Positions 33,239 through 42,485 of a DNA stretch of 43,548 bases are shown in pieces. Every line of letters begins with the position of its first letter. The stretch's first letter is position 1. The translations under genes and the position numbers were made by a program. Source of the DNA: JAAZLS01 sp964463285 (GTDB lineage Bacteria; Bacillota; Dethiobacteria; DTU022); contig CAYXBB010000012.1 in the NCBI GenBank assembly GCA_964463285.1, positions 1 through 43,548 of the forward strand, given 5' to 3'. The notes beneath the pieces were generated by a model. The model ran no database searches. It had not been told where the DNA came from and saw only the letters and a list, made by a program, of their open reading frames with translations.

Positions 33239-34414
33239 ATGAAAGAAACAAGCAAACAAAAAAGATATATTTCCCGAGCGAAAAGCCTGCGTCCCAAAGT
33301 GGTATTGTTTGAACAAGATGCAAGTTATTATTATTTAAAGGGCAGTTATTATCTTCACCGGAACAAGCCGATTAAAGCTCAGCTGTTTTTTAAAAAGGCT
33401 ATGGAGACCGAACCGGAAAACCCTTTACACCATTACAATTTGGCGTGTTTGTTAAGCAAAATCAACCAGTTGGAAGAAGCCAACCATATTTTTAAACATA
33501 TTGTCAGCAAACTTGATCCCGAGATGACAGAGTGTTATTTTTTAATGGCGGTTAACTGTGGTTTGCTTGAGGACCTAGATGAAGCCAAGGGGTATCTTCA
33601 GAAATATATTGAGCTTTCTCCGGAAGGAGAGATGGCCGAGGAAGCGGTAGATTTAATATTTGCCCTGGAGGAGGAGGAAAGCCTGCTGGAGCCGGTAACC
33701 CAGATGACAGCTCAAGAAAGCGAAGAACTGCTGAAAGAAATTTTACAGCTGGGTCGAACAGGGCCTAAGCAGCAATACCTAAAAAACCGCTATTTTAAAG
33801 ATAGCCTGTTCAGGGGGCTTTACCAGGGGAGCGATGAGTTAAAAGAAGAGGTTATTAATATATACGGTCTGATCGGTTCGGAAGCTGCCCCTCATCTCCG
33901 TCAGTTTGTAGCCAATCCTTGGATTAAAGAACGTTTCCGACAGATGGCTTTACTGGTTTTAAAAAACCTTTCTACGACATCAGGTTGCCGCATATACCAA
34001 CAAGGAAAATTTGTGGAAGTTGATCTTTTAATTTATCCGATTACTACTCCGGTTTGGAAGCGGCACTGGCAGCAGGTGATCAGTTGTACTTTAAATCATA
34101 TGCGGCAAAGCACATATTACGTTGAGGAATTTTACGAAGATGTGTTGGCAATCTGGCTCGATTTTATAAACCAGTCATATCCCGATATTCCCCGGATAAG
34201 AAAACCCCAAACTTGGGCGGCGGGCCTGGAGTACAGCCTGGCCCGGTTTCATTTTTTAAATATTACCCAGAAAGAGTTGGCCATAAAATATGGTGTATCT
34301 CCGGCCAGCGTAGGAGCCAAGTTCAAGATTATAAACCAGGCCCTGCAAATCGATCAAAAAGCCTATCGCAATATGATTTCCATATTGACCCGCCGGGAGT
34401 GGGAGCAAAACTAA
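33239..34414 (+). CDS. TPR-repeat protein with C-terminal helix-turn-helix-like region
   Basis: The 391-residue protein has at least two to three tetratricopeptide repeats in residues 25-140 (for example AQLFFKKAMETEPENPLHHYNLACLL in two parts), then an acidic linker. The middle portion is a helical region of unknown type. Residues about 325-366 (WAAGLEYSLARF, TQKELAIKYGVSPASVG) look like a DNA-binding helix-turn-helix with a cyclin-box flavour. No signal peptide is present, so it is cytoplasmic. I do not recognise a specific function. It lies between yhaM and radA. Confidence 0.65.
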   Translation: MKETSKQKRYISRAKSLRPKVVLFEQDASYYYLKGSYYLHRNKPIKAQLFFKKAMETEPENPLHHYNLACLLSKINQLEEANHIFKHIVSKLDPEMTECYFLMAVNCGLLEDLDEAKGYLQKYIELSPEGEMAEEAVDLIFALEEEESLLEPVTQMTAQESEELLKEILQLGRTGPKQQYLKNRYFKDSLFRGLYQGSDELKEEVINIYGLIGSEAAPHLRQFVANPWIKERFRQMALLVLKNLSTTSGCRIYQQGKFVEVDLLIYPITTPVWKRHWQQVISCTLNHMRQSTYYVEEFYEDVLAIWLDFINQSYPDIPRIRKPQTWAAGLEYSLARFHFLNITQKELAIKYGVSPASVGAKFKIINQALQIDQKAYRNMISILTRREWEQN

Positions 34415-34524
34415 TTTTTAAGGTATCGTATTTAATTACTGTTCTATATAATTAGAACTCACGAATAAACAAGTCTCCTATTTCACCGGAATTGTTAATC
34501 TAAAATTATAAATCAGGAGCAGAG

Positions 34525-35868
34525 ATGAGTAAAGGCAAACAGCTGTTTATCTGTCGGCAATGCGGCTACGAAACATTTAAATGGCTGGGGCGTTGCCCTT
34601 CTTGCAACAGCTGGAATTCTTTCCTTGAATCAGCGCCCTCTTCCCGGAGAACCGCTTCCCCGGCGCAGGTCTGTTTGTTAAATGATGTGCCGGTGCAATC
34701 AGACCATCGCCTGTGTACCGGCCTGGCGGAATTTGATCGGGTTCTTGGGGGGGGCGCTGTTCCCGGCTCGGTGGTCCTTCTGGGAGGTGATCCCGGTATC
34801 GGGAAATCTACCCTGCTTCTACAGATCGCCTCCCGGTTATCATTCCATTATAAGGTTATCTATATCAGCGGAGAAGAATCACCCCATCAGCTGAAATTGA
34901 GAGCAGAACGCATCAGGGCCGGTGCCAACCTGCTGGTATCTGCAGAAACCGGACTGGACAGCATACTGGAGGTTGCCTCCAGGCACCGGCCCGGGGTAAT
35001 GGTGATCGATTCGGTACAATCTTGCTACCGGTCAGAGTTGGGCGGAGTTCCGGGCAGTCTGATTCAGGTAAGAGAAGCAACTGCCGAACTGGTACAGCTG
35101 GCCAAGGAAACCGGGGCGGTGGTTTTTCTAATTGGCCATGTTACCAAAGAGGGGATTATGGCCGGCCCCCGGTTGTTGGAACATATGGTGGATACGGTTC
35201 TTTATCTGGAGGGAGATCGCGACCACTTTTTCCGGATTTTACGTGGAGTAAAAAACCGGTTTGGTTCAACCAATGAAATCGGTGTGTTTGTAATGGAGGA
35301 ACACGGGCTGGAAGAGGTGGTTAACCCTTCCGCCCTGTTTGTTACCCGACGTTCCCGTAATGTTCAGGGGGCGGTAGTAACTGCCAGTATGGAGGGGACT
35401 CGCCCTTTGCTGGTAGAAGTTCAGGCTCTGGTTATCCCCTCATGTTACGCCACCCCCCGACGAGCGTCAGTGGGGATAGATTTGAACCGGGCGGCCCTGA
35501 TCATGGCGGTGTTGGACAAACACGCCGGGATTTCTTTTGTCGGGCTGGACACCTTCATTAACGTGGTGGGAGGAATTCGGATCCCCGAACCGGCGGTTGA
35601 TCTTACCGTGGCGGCCAGTCTGGTATCCAGCCGATCAGGAAGGGCAGTAGGCAGCGATACGGTAGTTATCGGTGAGATTGGATTAACCGGCGAGATCCTA
35701 CCGGTAAGCAACGCTAAAGCCCGGTTGCGAGAAGGTGCCACATTGGGTTATCACAAATACATTCTTCCGCAGGCCAATCTATCAGGTTTGAAAGAAGGGG
35801 AACAGGGTTCTATAAATATAACTGGTGTAGGTAATATAAAAGAAGCGATTGACGCATGTCTGTTATGA
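34525..35868 (+). CDS. radA: RadA, DNA repair/branch-migration ATPase
   Basis: RadA (Sms) helps process recombination intermediates. The 447-residue protein has a zinc finger C10, C13, C24, C27, a RecA-like core with Walker A GDPGIGKST near residue 88, the RadA-specific KNRFG motif, and a C-terminal Lon-protease-like domain (from about 285). The ATG follows AGGAGCAGAG. In many Firmicutes it directly follows clpC; here it is 30 kb away. Its 3' end overlaps the convergent DUF1573-type gene by a few bases. Confidence 0.96.
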   Translation: MSKGKQLFICRQCGYETFKWLGRCPSCNSWNSFLESAPSSRRTASPAQVCLLNDVPVQSDHRLCTGLAEFDRVLGGGAVPGSVVLLGGDPGIGKSTLLLQIASRLSFHYKVIYISGEESPHQLKLRAERIRAGANLLVSAETGLDSILEVASRHRPGVMVIDSVQSCYRSELGGVPGSLIQVREATAELVQLAKETGAVVFLIGHVTKEGIMAGPRLLEHMVDTVLYLEGDRDHFFRILRGVKNRFGSTNEIGVFVMEEHGLEEVVNPSALFVTRRSRNVQGAVVTASMEGTRPLLVEVQALVIPSCYATPRRASVGIDLNRAALIMAVLDKHAGISFVGLDTFINVVGGIRIPEPAVDLTVAASLVSSRSGRAVGSDTVVIGEIGLTGEILPVSNAKARLREGATLGYHKYILPQANLSGLKEGEQGSINITGVGNIKEAIDACLL

Positions 35869-36261
35869 TAACAGGAAATGCCCCAGGGTATTAATTTTGC
35901 TTTCTTCCTGACTAATGATCTCCTGCAGGTCGAAATCTAACAGATCGCATAAGGCAGTAAGATAAAACAGGTGGTTTCCGATCTCCTCAGCGATCACCTC
36001 ACGGCAGGGTTCACAGAGTTTCCCTTTGATATGAGAGTCCATAAACTTGCAACAATCCTTTAAAGAATCACGAGGTGGGTACTGCTGTTTTCCGGCATTA
36101 ATGGAGATGCAGCCACAGCTGGTTACCGTTTTAATGATACTACGATTAACTCGTGCAGCCGATTCCTGGTATTTGGAAAGGCAATCCAAGATACTGCGGT
36201 GGCGAATCAATACCTGAGACACCAAATCTTGAAACTCGCCGACTGCTTCGCCGCTTTTCAT
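35863..36261 (-). CDS. DUF1573-type protein, minus strand
   Basis: The 132-residue protein carries TSCGCISINAG, a GKLCEPCREV pair and a helical C-terminus EEIGNHLFYLTALCDLL that recalls the MazG-type helix. I remember similar proteins next to carD in Peptococcaceae, annotated as DUF1573-domain. Function is unknown. GAGGTGA precedes the ATG with 7-nt spacing, and a TTGACA-18-TATAAT promoter lies upstream. It is the only convincing minus-strand gene in the window and converges on radA. Confidence 0.8.
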   Translation of the reverse strand: MKSGEAVGEFQDLVSQVLIRHRSILDCLSKYQESAARVNRSIIKTVTSCGCISINAGKQQYPPRDSLKDCCKFMDSHIKGKLCEPCREVIAEEIGNHLFYLTALCDLLDFDLQEIISQEESKINTLGHFLLS

Positions 36262-36301
36262 TAATGGTCACCTCATATTTTAGTAATGTAATTGCAACGT
36301 A

Positions 36302-36331
36302 ATTATACTTTTTAGATTCACCTGCTGTCAA
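36302..36331 (-). promoter_or_regulatory. Promoter of the minus-strand DUF1573-type gene
   Basis: On the minus strand TTGACA (36326-36331) and TATAAT (36302-36307) are both perfect and separated by 18 nt. The start codon at 36261 is about 40 nt further. Confidence 0.8.
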
Positions 36332-36417
36332 CCTTCGGTCGAGGCCAAATACGGTTTTAGGCGTGCTTGGCTTCCGAGAAACGCTAAAACTTAAGCAAAA
36401 CAGGCCAATTACCTTAA

Positions 36418-36447
36418 TTGACACTTTGCCGGGCGTTATGTTACTAT
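36418..36447 (+). promoter_or_regulatory. Candidate promoter of carD
   Basis: A perfect TTGACA at 36418-36423 is followed after 18 nt by TACTAT (36442-36447), a partial -10. The TTG start of carD at 36474 is 26 nt on. It is divergent from the DUF1573-type promoter, about 90 nt apart. Confidence 0.5.
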
Positions 36448-36473
36448 ACATTGAAGGGGAAGAAGGTGATAGC

Positions 36474-36983
36474 TTGTTTAATATTGGGGATAAGGTAGTC
36501 TATCCCATGCATGGGGCGGGGGTAATTGAAGCTATTGAAGAGAAAGAGATACTGGGAGACCGCAAAAAATATTATGTGATGAAACTGCCCATGGGTGAAA
36601 TGAAAGTGATGATCCCCATGGATAATGTTTGTCAGATAGGCTTAAGGGGAGTTATTGACGAAGATGCGGTAGAAAAAGTTTTCAAGATCCTGCAGGAACA
36701 GGCCGGGGAAACTCCCTCCAACTGGAACCGTCGGTACCGCAACCACCTTGAAAAGATTAAAAGCGGCAATATTTTTAAAGTGGCGGAAGTGGTTCGCAAT
36801 TTGATTTTGCGGGATCAGGAAAAAGGTTTATCCACCGGGGAACGGAAAATGCTGGAAAGTGCCAGGCAAATTTTAATCAGTGAATTGGAGCTGGTCCCGG
36901 GGATGGATCGTGAGACAATTGATCAAAAGTTAGAACAAATATTTATTGAACCCTCAGAAGAGTGTGACTCCCCACAGGATTAA
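36474..36983 (+). CDS. carD: CarD-family RNA polymerase-binding regulator
   Basis: CarD/CdnL proteins bind RNA polymerase beta and stabilise open complexes. The 169-residue protein begins FNIGDKVVYPMHGAGVIEAIEEKE, the CarD/TRCF RNA-polymerase-interaction domain, here read as two parts (IGDKVVYPMHGAG and VIEAIEEKE). The C-terminal part is helical (WNRRYRNHLEKIKSG, RKMLESARQILISELEL). I chose the TTG at 36474 because GAAGGTGA is close by and the domain starts there; the longer frame from 36363 includes the promoter. Confidence 0.9.
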   Translation: MFNIGDKVVYPMHGAGVIEAIEEKEILGDRKKYYVMKLPMGEMKVMIPMDNVCQIGLRGVIDEDAVEKVFKILQEQAGETPSNWNRRYRNHLEKIKSGNIFKVAEVVRNLILRDQEKGLSTGERKMLESARQILISELELVPGMDRETIDQKLEQIFIEPSEECDSPQD

Positions 36984-37172
36984 TGTTTACAAGATAGCAA
37001 TTAATTAGTCTTTAAAAAAATAATTGTTCATTTTCATGTATATTCCAACTTGATTTTAGTTAAAACTATAAGTTACAATACAGCTAGGTTATAGCTTTTT
37101 TTTTGTTATTTTATATTTTTTTTGTTATTTATTTTTCTTTGGCCTTATTTTATTTTATAAGAGGTGAATCAG

Positions 37173-38273
37173 GTGGGTCGCAAGGTGTTACGGGTTATCA
37201 TGACCCTTATAGGAGCGGTCATTGGCCTTTATATAACTAACAGCCTGGTGCCGACGTTTATCCTGGCTATTGGCGCTCCAATAAACGTTCCTGCCCCCAG
37301 CATCTTATCAATATTTGGGGGAACGTTATTTGGAATGTTGTTTTATTTTATCAGCCCGGTGATATTTAACCGGGTAGATCGGTTTTTTATCTGGTGTGAC
37401 AGCAGGCTTAAGCTGATCCCTACCCAGGATATTGCTCTGGCGGTGTTCGGGCTTATTATTACTTTGCTCATCGGGGCGCTGCTTAGTTTCCCGATTTCCC
37501 GGATCCCGGTAATCGGAGTATATCTTTCCCTGGCTATTTCTTTGGTGTTTGCCTATTATGGGGTGAGATTTATCCTTCATCGAAAAGAGGATTTTTCCTT
37601 TTTAACCCCCCTGTTCAATCTGGCCGGTCGCAATACTGCCGATAAATCCAACCGCAGTTATAAAATTTTGGATACCAGTGCCATAATTGATGGACGGATT
37701 ATAGATATATGTAAAACAGGATTTTTAGAAGGGACCATTGTAGTGACAGGATTTGTTCTGGAAGAACTGCGCCACATTGCCGATTCTCCTGATCTGTTAA
37801 GACGTAACCGCGGACGGCGTGGCCTGGATATATTAAATAAAATCCAAAAAGAGATGGATACGCCGGTGAAGATCCAGGAGACAGATTATGAAGATTTGAC
37901 CGATGTGGATAGCAAACTGGTCCGGTTGACCAAAGAGATGAAAGGCAAAATTATTACCAATGATTTTAACCTGAACAAAGTATGCGAACTGCAGGGTGTT
38001 TCGGTGTTAAACATCAATGAGCTAGCCAACGCCGTAAAACCGGTGGTCTTACCCGGGGAGGAGATGTCCGCTCAAATCATCAAGGATGGTAAAGAATCCG
38101 GTCAGGGGGTAGCCTATCTGGACGATGGAACGATGGTTGTGGTGGAGGGCGGCAAGAAACATATTGGTGACACCATAGATGTTCTGGTGACCAGCGTACT
38201 GCAAACTGCCGCAGGCAGGATGATCTTTGCCAAGCCTAAACTATCTCCCGAGAGGGTTTCCGGAGTTAAATGA
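37173..38273 (+). CDS. PIN/TRAM-domain integral membrane protein (YacL-like)
   Basis: The 366-residue protein has about four hydrophobic segments in residues 1-135, a PIN nuclease-like domain starting at ILDTSAIIDGRIIDIC with the usual acidic residues (D, E, D: LDTS, LEELRHIAD, TNDFNLNKV), and a C-terminal TRAM domain near residues 295-355. Such proteins sit next to ispD in many Firmicutes; the exact role is unclear, probably RNA-related. GAGGTGA lies 5 nt before the GTG at 37173. Its stop overlaps the ispD ATG. Confidence 0.88.
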   Translation: MGRKVLRVIMTLIGAVIGLYITNSLVPTFILAIGAPINVPAPSILSIFGGTLFGMLFYFISPVIFNRVDRFFIWCDSRLKLIPTQDIALAVFGLIITLLIGALLSFPISRIPVIGVYLSLAISLVFAYYGVRFILHRKEDFSFLTPLFNLAGRNTADKSNRSYKILDTSAIIDGRIIDICKTGFLEGTIVVTGFVLEELRHIADSPDLLRRNRGRRGLDILNKIQKEMDTPVKIQETDYEDLTDVDSKLVRLTKEMKGKIITNDFNLNKVCELQGVSVLNINELANAVKPVVLPGEEMSAQIIKDGKESGQGVAYLDDGTMVVVEGGKKHIGDTIDVLVTSVLQTAAGRMIFAKPKLSPERVSGVK

Positions 38274-38959
38274 GCAGGGCGGCAATAATTGTTGCTGCCG
38301 GAGAAGGGCGGCGGATGGGCAGTACGGTACGTAAACAGTACCTGCCCCTGGAGGGTGTACCGGTAGTGGCCCACACGATAAGGACCTTTACCGGTCTGAG
38401 CAATCTGTTCCACCAGTTAATCCTAGTTGTTCCGGAAGGAGAACTTGAATTTTGTGAGGGGGTAATTAAACCTTACTGTCAGGTAAATTTGCTTCAACTG
38501 ATAGAGGGCGGCTCTAGGCGTCAGGACTCAGTGTTTAAGGGTCTAAAAGAGATTAGCAAAAACATTGAATTGATCTGTATACATGATGGGGTAAGGCCCC
38601 TGGTGACAAGGGCTTTAATAACTTCTGTGATGGAGGAGGCGGCCAGACATGGCGCCGCTATCCCCGGGGTGGCGATAACCGATACGTTAAAGGTATTGAA
38701 TACAAACGACACGGTACGCTCTACCATCCCCCGGAGTAAAATCCGTCTGGCTCAAACCCCACAGGCATTCCAGCGAGAACTGATTGTAGAAGCCTACCGC
38801 AAAGCTTTTCTTCTGGGGATTGAGGCTACCGATGACTCTTACCTATTGGAACTCCTGGATGCCCGGGTTCAGGTGTTGCCCGGGGATCCTTGTAATATAA
38901 AAATTACCGGACCTCATGACCTGGTGGCGGCGTCAGCCTACCTGAGGGGAGGTCAATAA
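38270..38959 (+). CDS. ispD: IspD, MEP cytidylyltransferase
   Basis: It transfers CMP to 2-C-methyl-D-erythritol 4-phosphate in the MEP isoprenoid pathway. The 229-residue protein has the nucleotide-binding loop AAGEGRRMG at residues 9-17, K22 in RKQYLPL, IHDGVRPLV and TDTLK. ATG overlaps the previous stop by 4 nt, and ispF follows at once, so the three genes are coupled. Confidence 0.95.
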   Translation: MSRAAIIVAAGEGRRMGSTVRKQYLPLEGVPVVAHTIRTFTGLSNLFHQLILVVPEGELEFCEGVIKPYCQVNLLQLIEGGSRRQDSVFKGLKEISKNIELICIHDGVRPLVTRALITSVMEEAARHGAAIPGVAITDTLKVLNTNDTVRSTIPRSKIRLAQTPQAFQRELIVEAYRKAFLLGIEATDDSYLLELLDARVQVLPGDPCNIKITGPHDLVAASAYLRGGQ

Positions 38960-38960
38960 C

Positions 38961-39437
38961 GTGCACCGTGTGGGGTTAGGATTTGATCTCCACCCCCTGG
39001 TTAAGAACCGCCCCTTGTGGCTGGGAGGGGTGAACATACCTTTTAAATTAGGCTTACAAGGTCACTCTGATGCTGATGTGCTTCTACACAGCATAGTGGA
39101 TGCCTTGCTAGGGGCAGCGGGTCTAAAAGATATCGGCCATCATTTTCCTTCAGAAGATCAACGCTACCGGAACGTTTCCAGTATGAAACTTCTCCGGGAA
39201 ACATACAAACTGATTTCTGTGCGGGGATATCAGGTAATTAATGTAGATGCCGTAATCATCTCCCAGGAACCCCGGCTTTCTCCATATATCAATGAGATGA
39301 ACGGTAATATTTCAGCGGCCTTAAATATTGACCCGGGCATGGTGTCCGTGAAATCCACTACTACTGAAGGCCTGGGTATATGCGGGCAAGGAGACGCAAT
39401 GGCTGCCCAGGCGGTAGTGTTAATAACCCGGGATTGA
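38961..39437 (+). CDS. ispF: IspF, MEcPP synthase
   Basis: It cyclises CDP-ME 2-phosphate to methylerythritol cyclodiphosphate. The 158-residue protein shows metal ligands D9, H11 and H43 in GFDLHPL and LLHSIVDALLGAAG; SVKSTTTEGLGICGQG is the C-terminal substrate-binding motif. The start is GTG, one base after the ispD stop. The length is standard. Confidence 0.96.
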   Translation: MHRVGLGFDLHPLVKNRPLWLGGVNIPFKLGLQGHSDADVLLHSIVDALLGAAGLKDIGHHFPSEDQRYRNVSSMKLLRETYKLISVRGYQVINVDAVIISQEPRLSPYINEMNGNISAALNIDPGMVSVKSTTTEGLGICGQGDAMAAQAVVLITRD

Positions 39438-39515
39438 AATTTTAAAGTATTTTACCTTGCCGCACTTGGTAAACAACTTGTGCCAGGATATGCTGAAAAA
39501 AAGGGGAGTAATTGC

Positions 39516-40919
39516 GTGGCTTTACAATTGTACAATACCGCTACCCGCACCAAAGAAAATTTTAAGCCGGCTCGGTTCCCAAAAGTGAAATTTTATGTCT
39601 GCGGCCCCACTGTGTATGACTATATTCATATTGGTAACGCCAGGGTTTTTATAGTTTGTGATGTGATCCGCCGGTATTTGGAATACCGCGGATTCCAGGT
39701 GGTAATGGTTCAGAATTATACAGATATTGACGATAAGATGATCCGCCGGGCGGAACAGGAAAAAGTGTCGGTGTCCGAGCTGGCCCATCGCTACATTACT
39801 GCTTATGAACAAGATGCCCGGAATCTAAAAATTCGGCCGGCGGATCGTTCCCCCCGGGCTACAGAGCATATCCCCCAGATCATATCATTAATTGAGAAGT
39901 TGCTTCAGAAGCAACTGGCTTATGTTGGCGGCGGGGATGTATATTTTGATACCGCCCGTTTTCCCCGTTATGGGGTTCTTTCACGGCAGGAAAGGGAAGA
40001 ACTGTTGTCCGGGGCCCGGATAGAGCCCGGTAAAGAAAAAAGGAATCCCCTGGATTTTACTCTATGGAAGCAGCAAAAACCCGGGGAGCCGGCTTGGGAA
40101 AGCCCCTGGGGAAAAGGCCGGCCGGGGTGGCACATAGAATGTTCGGCCATGTCCATGCATTACCTGGGCGATACCCTGGATATTCATGCCGGTGGTTCGG
40201 ATTTAATTTTTCCCCATCATGATAATGAAATTGCTCAGAGCGAGGGAGCTACCGGCAAACCTTTTAGCCGGTACTGGCTACATGTAGGCTATTTGAACCT
40301 GGAACACCAGAAAATGTCCAAGTCCTTAGGCAATGTTCTTACAGTTCGCCATTTGCTAAAACGGCACAACCCGTACGATTTACGTTTTTTTATGATTTCC
40401 GCACACTACCGGAATCCGGTTAATTTTAGTGAAACACTGCTTAAGCAAGCACACCAGGGCCGGCAAAGGTTGCAGGAACTGGTGGATAACCTGGGGCATG
40501 CACTTGATATAGCGCTTGAAAACCAAAGGGGTACCGCTCCTCCCCCTGTAGCCCTGGCAAAATTCCGGGAACGGTTTGCAGAAGCCATGGATGATGACTT
40601 TAATACTGCCGGAGCGGTGGCGGTGCTGTTTGAATTAGCCCGGGAGGCCAATCTTTACCTGAAACAAAACTATCCTTATCAGAAAGAAGTGGTGCAAGAT
40701 ATTTTACAGTTTTACCGGGAGGTTAATGAGATTTTAGATATTATTGATTTTAATTCCGGCCCTGAAATAGAGAAAAAGATCCTGGAAGCGATCACTGCTC
40801 GCGAACTGGCCAGGAAAAACAAGGATTGGGAAGTTGCCGATCGGATCAGGGAGGAGTTACTGGCCGGGGGTATTATTCTGGAGGACACACCCCACGGCGT
40901 TCGGTGGAAACAAAAATAA
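39516..40919 (+). CDS. cysS: Cysteinyl-tRNA synthetase
   Basis: It charges tRNA-Cys. The 467-residue class I synthetase has C29 (zinc) in YVCGPTVYDYIHIGNARV, the HIGH-type HIGN at 38-41, the WHIECSAMS zinc-site segment and KMSKS at 266-270. GTG 39516 is preceded by AAGGGGAG; the longer frame from 39480 lies upstream of this site. No T-box leader fits in the 78-nt gap before it. Confidence 0.95.
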   Translation: MALQLYNTATRTKENFKPARFPKVKFYVCGPTVYDYIHIGNARVFIVCDVIRRYLEYRGFQVVMVQNYTDIDDKMIRRAEQEKVSVSELAHRYITAYEQDARNLKIRPADRSPRATEHIPQIISLIEKLLQKQLAYVGGGDVYFDTARFPRYGVLSRQEREELLSGARIEPGKEKRNPLDFTLWKQQKPGEPAWESPWGKGRPGWHIECSAMSMHYLGDTLDIHAGGSDLIFPHHDNEIAQSEGATGKPFSRYWLHVGYLNLEHQKMSKSLGNVLTVRHLLKRHNPYDLRFFMISAHYRNPVNFSETLLKQAHQGRQRLQELVDNLGHALDIALENQRGTAPPPVALAKFRERFAEAMDDDFNTAGAVAVLFELAREANLYLKQNYPYQKEVVQDILQFYREVNEILDIIDFNSGPEIEKKILEAITARELARKNKDWEVADRIREELLAGGIILEDTPHGVRWKQK

Positions 40920-40954
40920 CCGCTGTACAATTTTTTTTGGGAGGGTGAATATAT

Positions 40955-41626
40955 ATGCATGTTGAGCTGTTGGCCTGGACTGATGAGCCGGAGCGGACCG
41001 TGTCTGCCGCTGCCCGGCTGTGCTATTCATCAGATTCGGCATCGGAGTTGGCCCGGAAAATGACCCCCGTGAAACAGGTTGCCTTTATTGGGAAACTGGT
41101 GGATATGGGGCATCAGTCCCCGCTGGAACATGCCTCCTTTACTTTTGCAGTAGAAGGAGTTAGCCGGGCACTATCCCACCAACTGGTGCGTCATCGCATC
41201 GCTTCTTATTCCCAAAAATCTCAGCGCTATGTAGAAGAAAGCGGCTTTGATTATATAACTCCCCCCCTGGTGGCCGTCTCCCCCGAGGCACGCCGGATAT
41301 TTACCGAACAGATGGAACATGTCCGGGAGGCTTACCGCCGGTTGTGTGAAATAGTACCACGGGAGGATGCCCGCTACGTGCTGCCCAATGCCTGCGAAAC
41401 CAAGCTGGTGGTAACTATGAATGCTCGCAGCTTATTGCATTTTTTTCAAGTTCGCTGTTGCCGGCGCGCCCAGTGGGAAATTCGACAGTTGGCTGAACAG
41501 ATGCTCCAGGAGGTGCGCCGGGTATCCCCAATGCTCTTCAAACATGCCGGCCCGCGCTGTGAAACGGAAGGAATTTGCCCCGAGGGTGAACTTTCCTGCG
41601 GTCGCCTGAAAAACAAGGATGGCTGA
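40955..41626 (+). CDS. thyX: ThyX, flavin-dependent thymidylate synthase
   Basis: It makes dTMP from dUMP using methylene-THF and reduced flavin. The 223-residue protein has the diagnostic RHRxxSxxxxSxRY motif at residues 79-92. LPNACETKLVVTMNAR and the C-terminal cysteines follow. GGGAGGG lies upstream of the ATG. It overlaps rlmB by 8 nt. A C1-folate-consuming enzyme fits an organism with the folate branch upstream, but this is not evidence of co-regulation. Confidence 0.96.
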   Translation: MHVELLAWTDEPERTVSAAARLCYSSDSASELARKMTPVKQVAFIGKLVDMGHQSPLEHASFTFAVEGVSRALSHQLVRHRIASYSQKSQRYVEESGFDYITPPLVAVSPEARRIFTEQMEHVREAYRRLCEIVPREDARYVLPNACETKLVVTMNARSLLHFFQVRCCRRAQWEIRQLAEQMLQEVRRVSPMLFKHAGPRCETEGICPEGELSCGRLKNKDG

Positions 41627-42371
41627 TCTTAGAGAAGACCTGGTGATTGGACGACAGCCGGTTCTGGAAAGTTTGAAACAGGGCCACCCGGTAAAGATAT
41701 TGCTGGTTGGCAACCAGAAGGGGGTCATCATAAATTCAATCCGGAAACTGGCCCGAAACAAACAGGTACCGGTGGAACAGTTAAGCAAACCGGAATTTGA
41801 ACATGCTATCGGGTTTCTTTCCGGCCACCAGGGGGTGGCTGCGCAGGTAAAGCAGTTCAGCTATTTATCGCTGGAAGATCTGCTGGCAGGCTTTGTTTCT
41901 TCCCGAGATCTGCCCTGGATGTTACTGTTGGATCACCTTCAAGATCCTCAAAATTTGGGAGCCATAATTCGCACTGCCTATTTTGCAGGGGTGGGGGGGG
42001 TGGTTATTCCCAAGCGACGCTCGGCGCGGGTTACCCCTGCCACCCGCAAAGCAGCGGCCGGCGCAGCGGAGAAACTGCCGGTGGTCCAGGTTAATAATCT
42101 GGCTCAGACAGCCAAGCGACTTAAGAAGGAAGGTTACTGGATATACGGGGCCGAAACAGATGGGGATCTTCCCTATTACCAGGCAGATTATGGGGTTCCT
42201 TTAGCCCTGGTGTTGGGGTCAGAGGGGCAGGGGCTTTCCCCGCTGGTACGCCGTCACTGCGATCAGATTCTGTATATTCCTATGTGCAAATCTGGTGGTT
42301 CGCTGAACGTGTCGGTTGCTGCCGCTGTAATAATATTTGCTGCCTGCAGCCAGCGCCAGAAATGGTCTTGA
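41619..42371 (+). CDS. rlmB: RlmB-type 23S rRNA 2'-O-ribose methyltransferase
   Basis: The 250-residue SPOUT/TrmH-family enzyme has an N-terminal substrate-binding part (VIGRQPVLESLKQG) and the knot motifs NLGAIIRTAYFAGVGGVVIP, LVLGSEGQGLSPLV and IPMCKSGGSLNVSVAAAV. It methylates a guanosine in 23S rRNA in the RlmB group, although paralogues act on other rRNA or tRNA sites. ATG overlaps the end of thyX. Confidence 0.9.
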   Translation: MADLREDLVIGRQPVLESLKQGHPVKILLVGNQKGVIINSIRKLARNKQVPVEQLSKPEFEHAIGFLSGHQGVAAQVKQFSYLSLEDLLAGFVSSRDLPWMLLLDHLQDPQNLGAIIRTAYFAGVGGVVIPKRRSARVTPATRKAAAGAAEKLPVVQVNNLAQTAKRLKKEGYWIYGAETDGDLPYYQADYGVPLALVLGSEGQGLSPLVRRHCDQILYIPMCKSGGSLNVSVAAAVIIFAACSQRQKWS

Positions 42372-42485
42372 TGCAGCACTCAACCCGGGGAAGCAGTTAC
42401 CGACGGGTAACATACAAAGATGCACTTCCGGGCGGCAGGGTGGCAAGTGATAAAATTTGTTTCTTTGAATTGAGCGCTAGATAGC

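Noticed and set aside
39438..39515. Possible T-box leader before cysS
   Set aside because: The gap is only 78 nt, too short for a T-box, and no specifier stem or terminator is visible.
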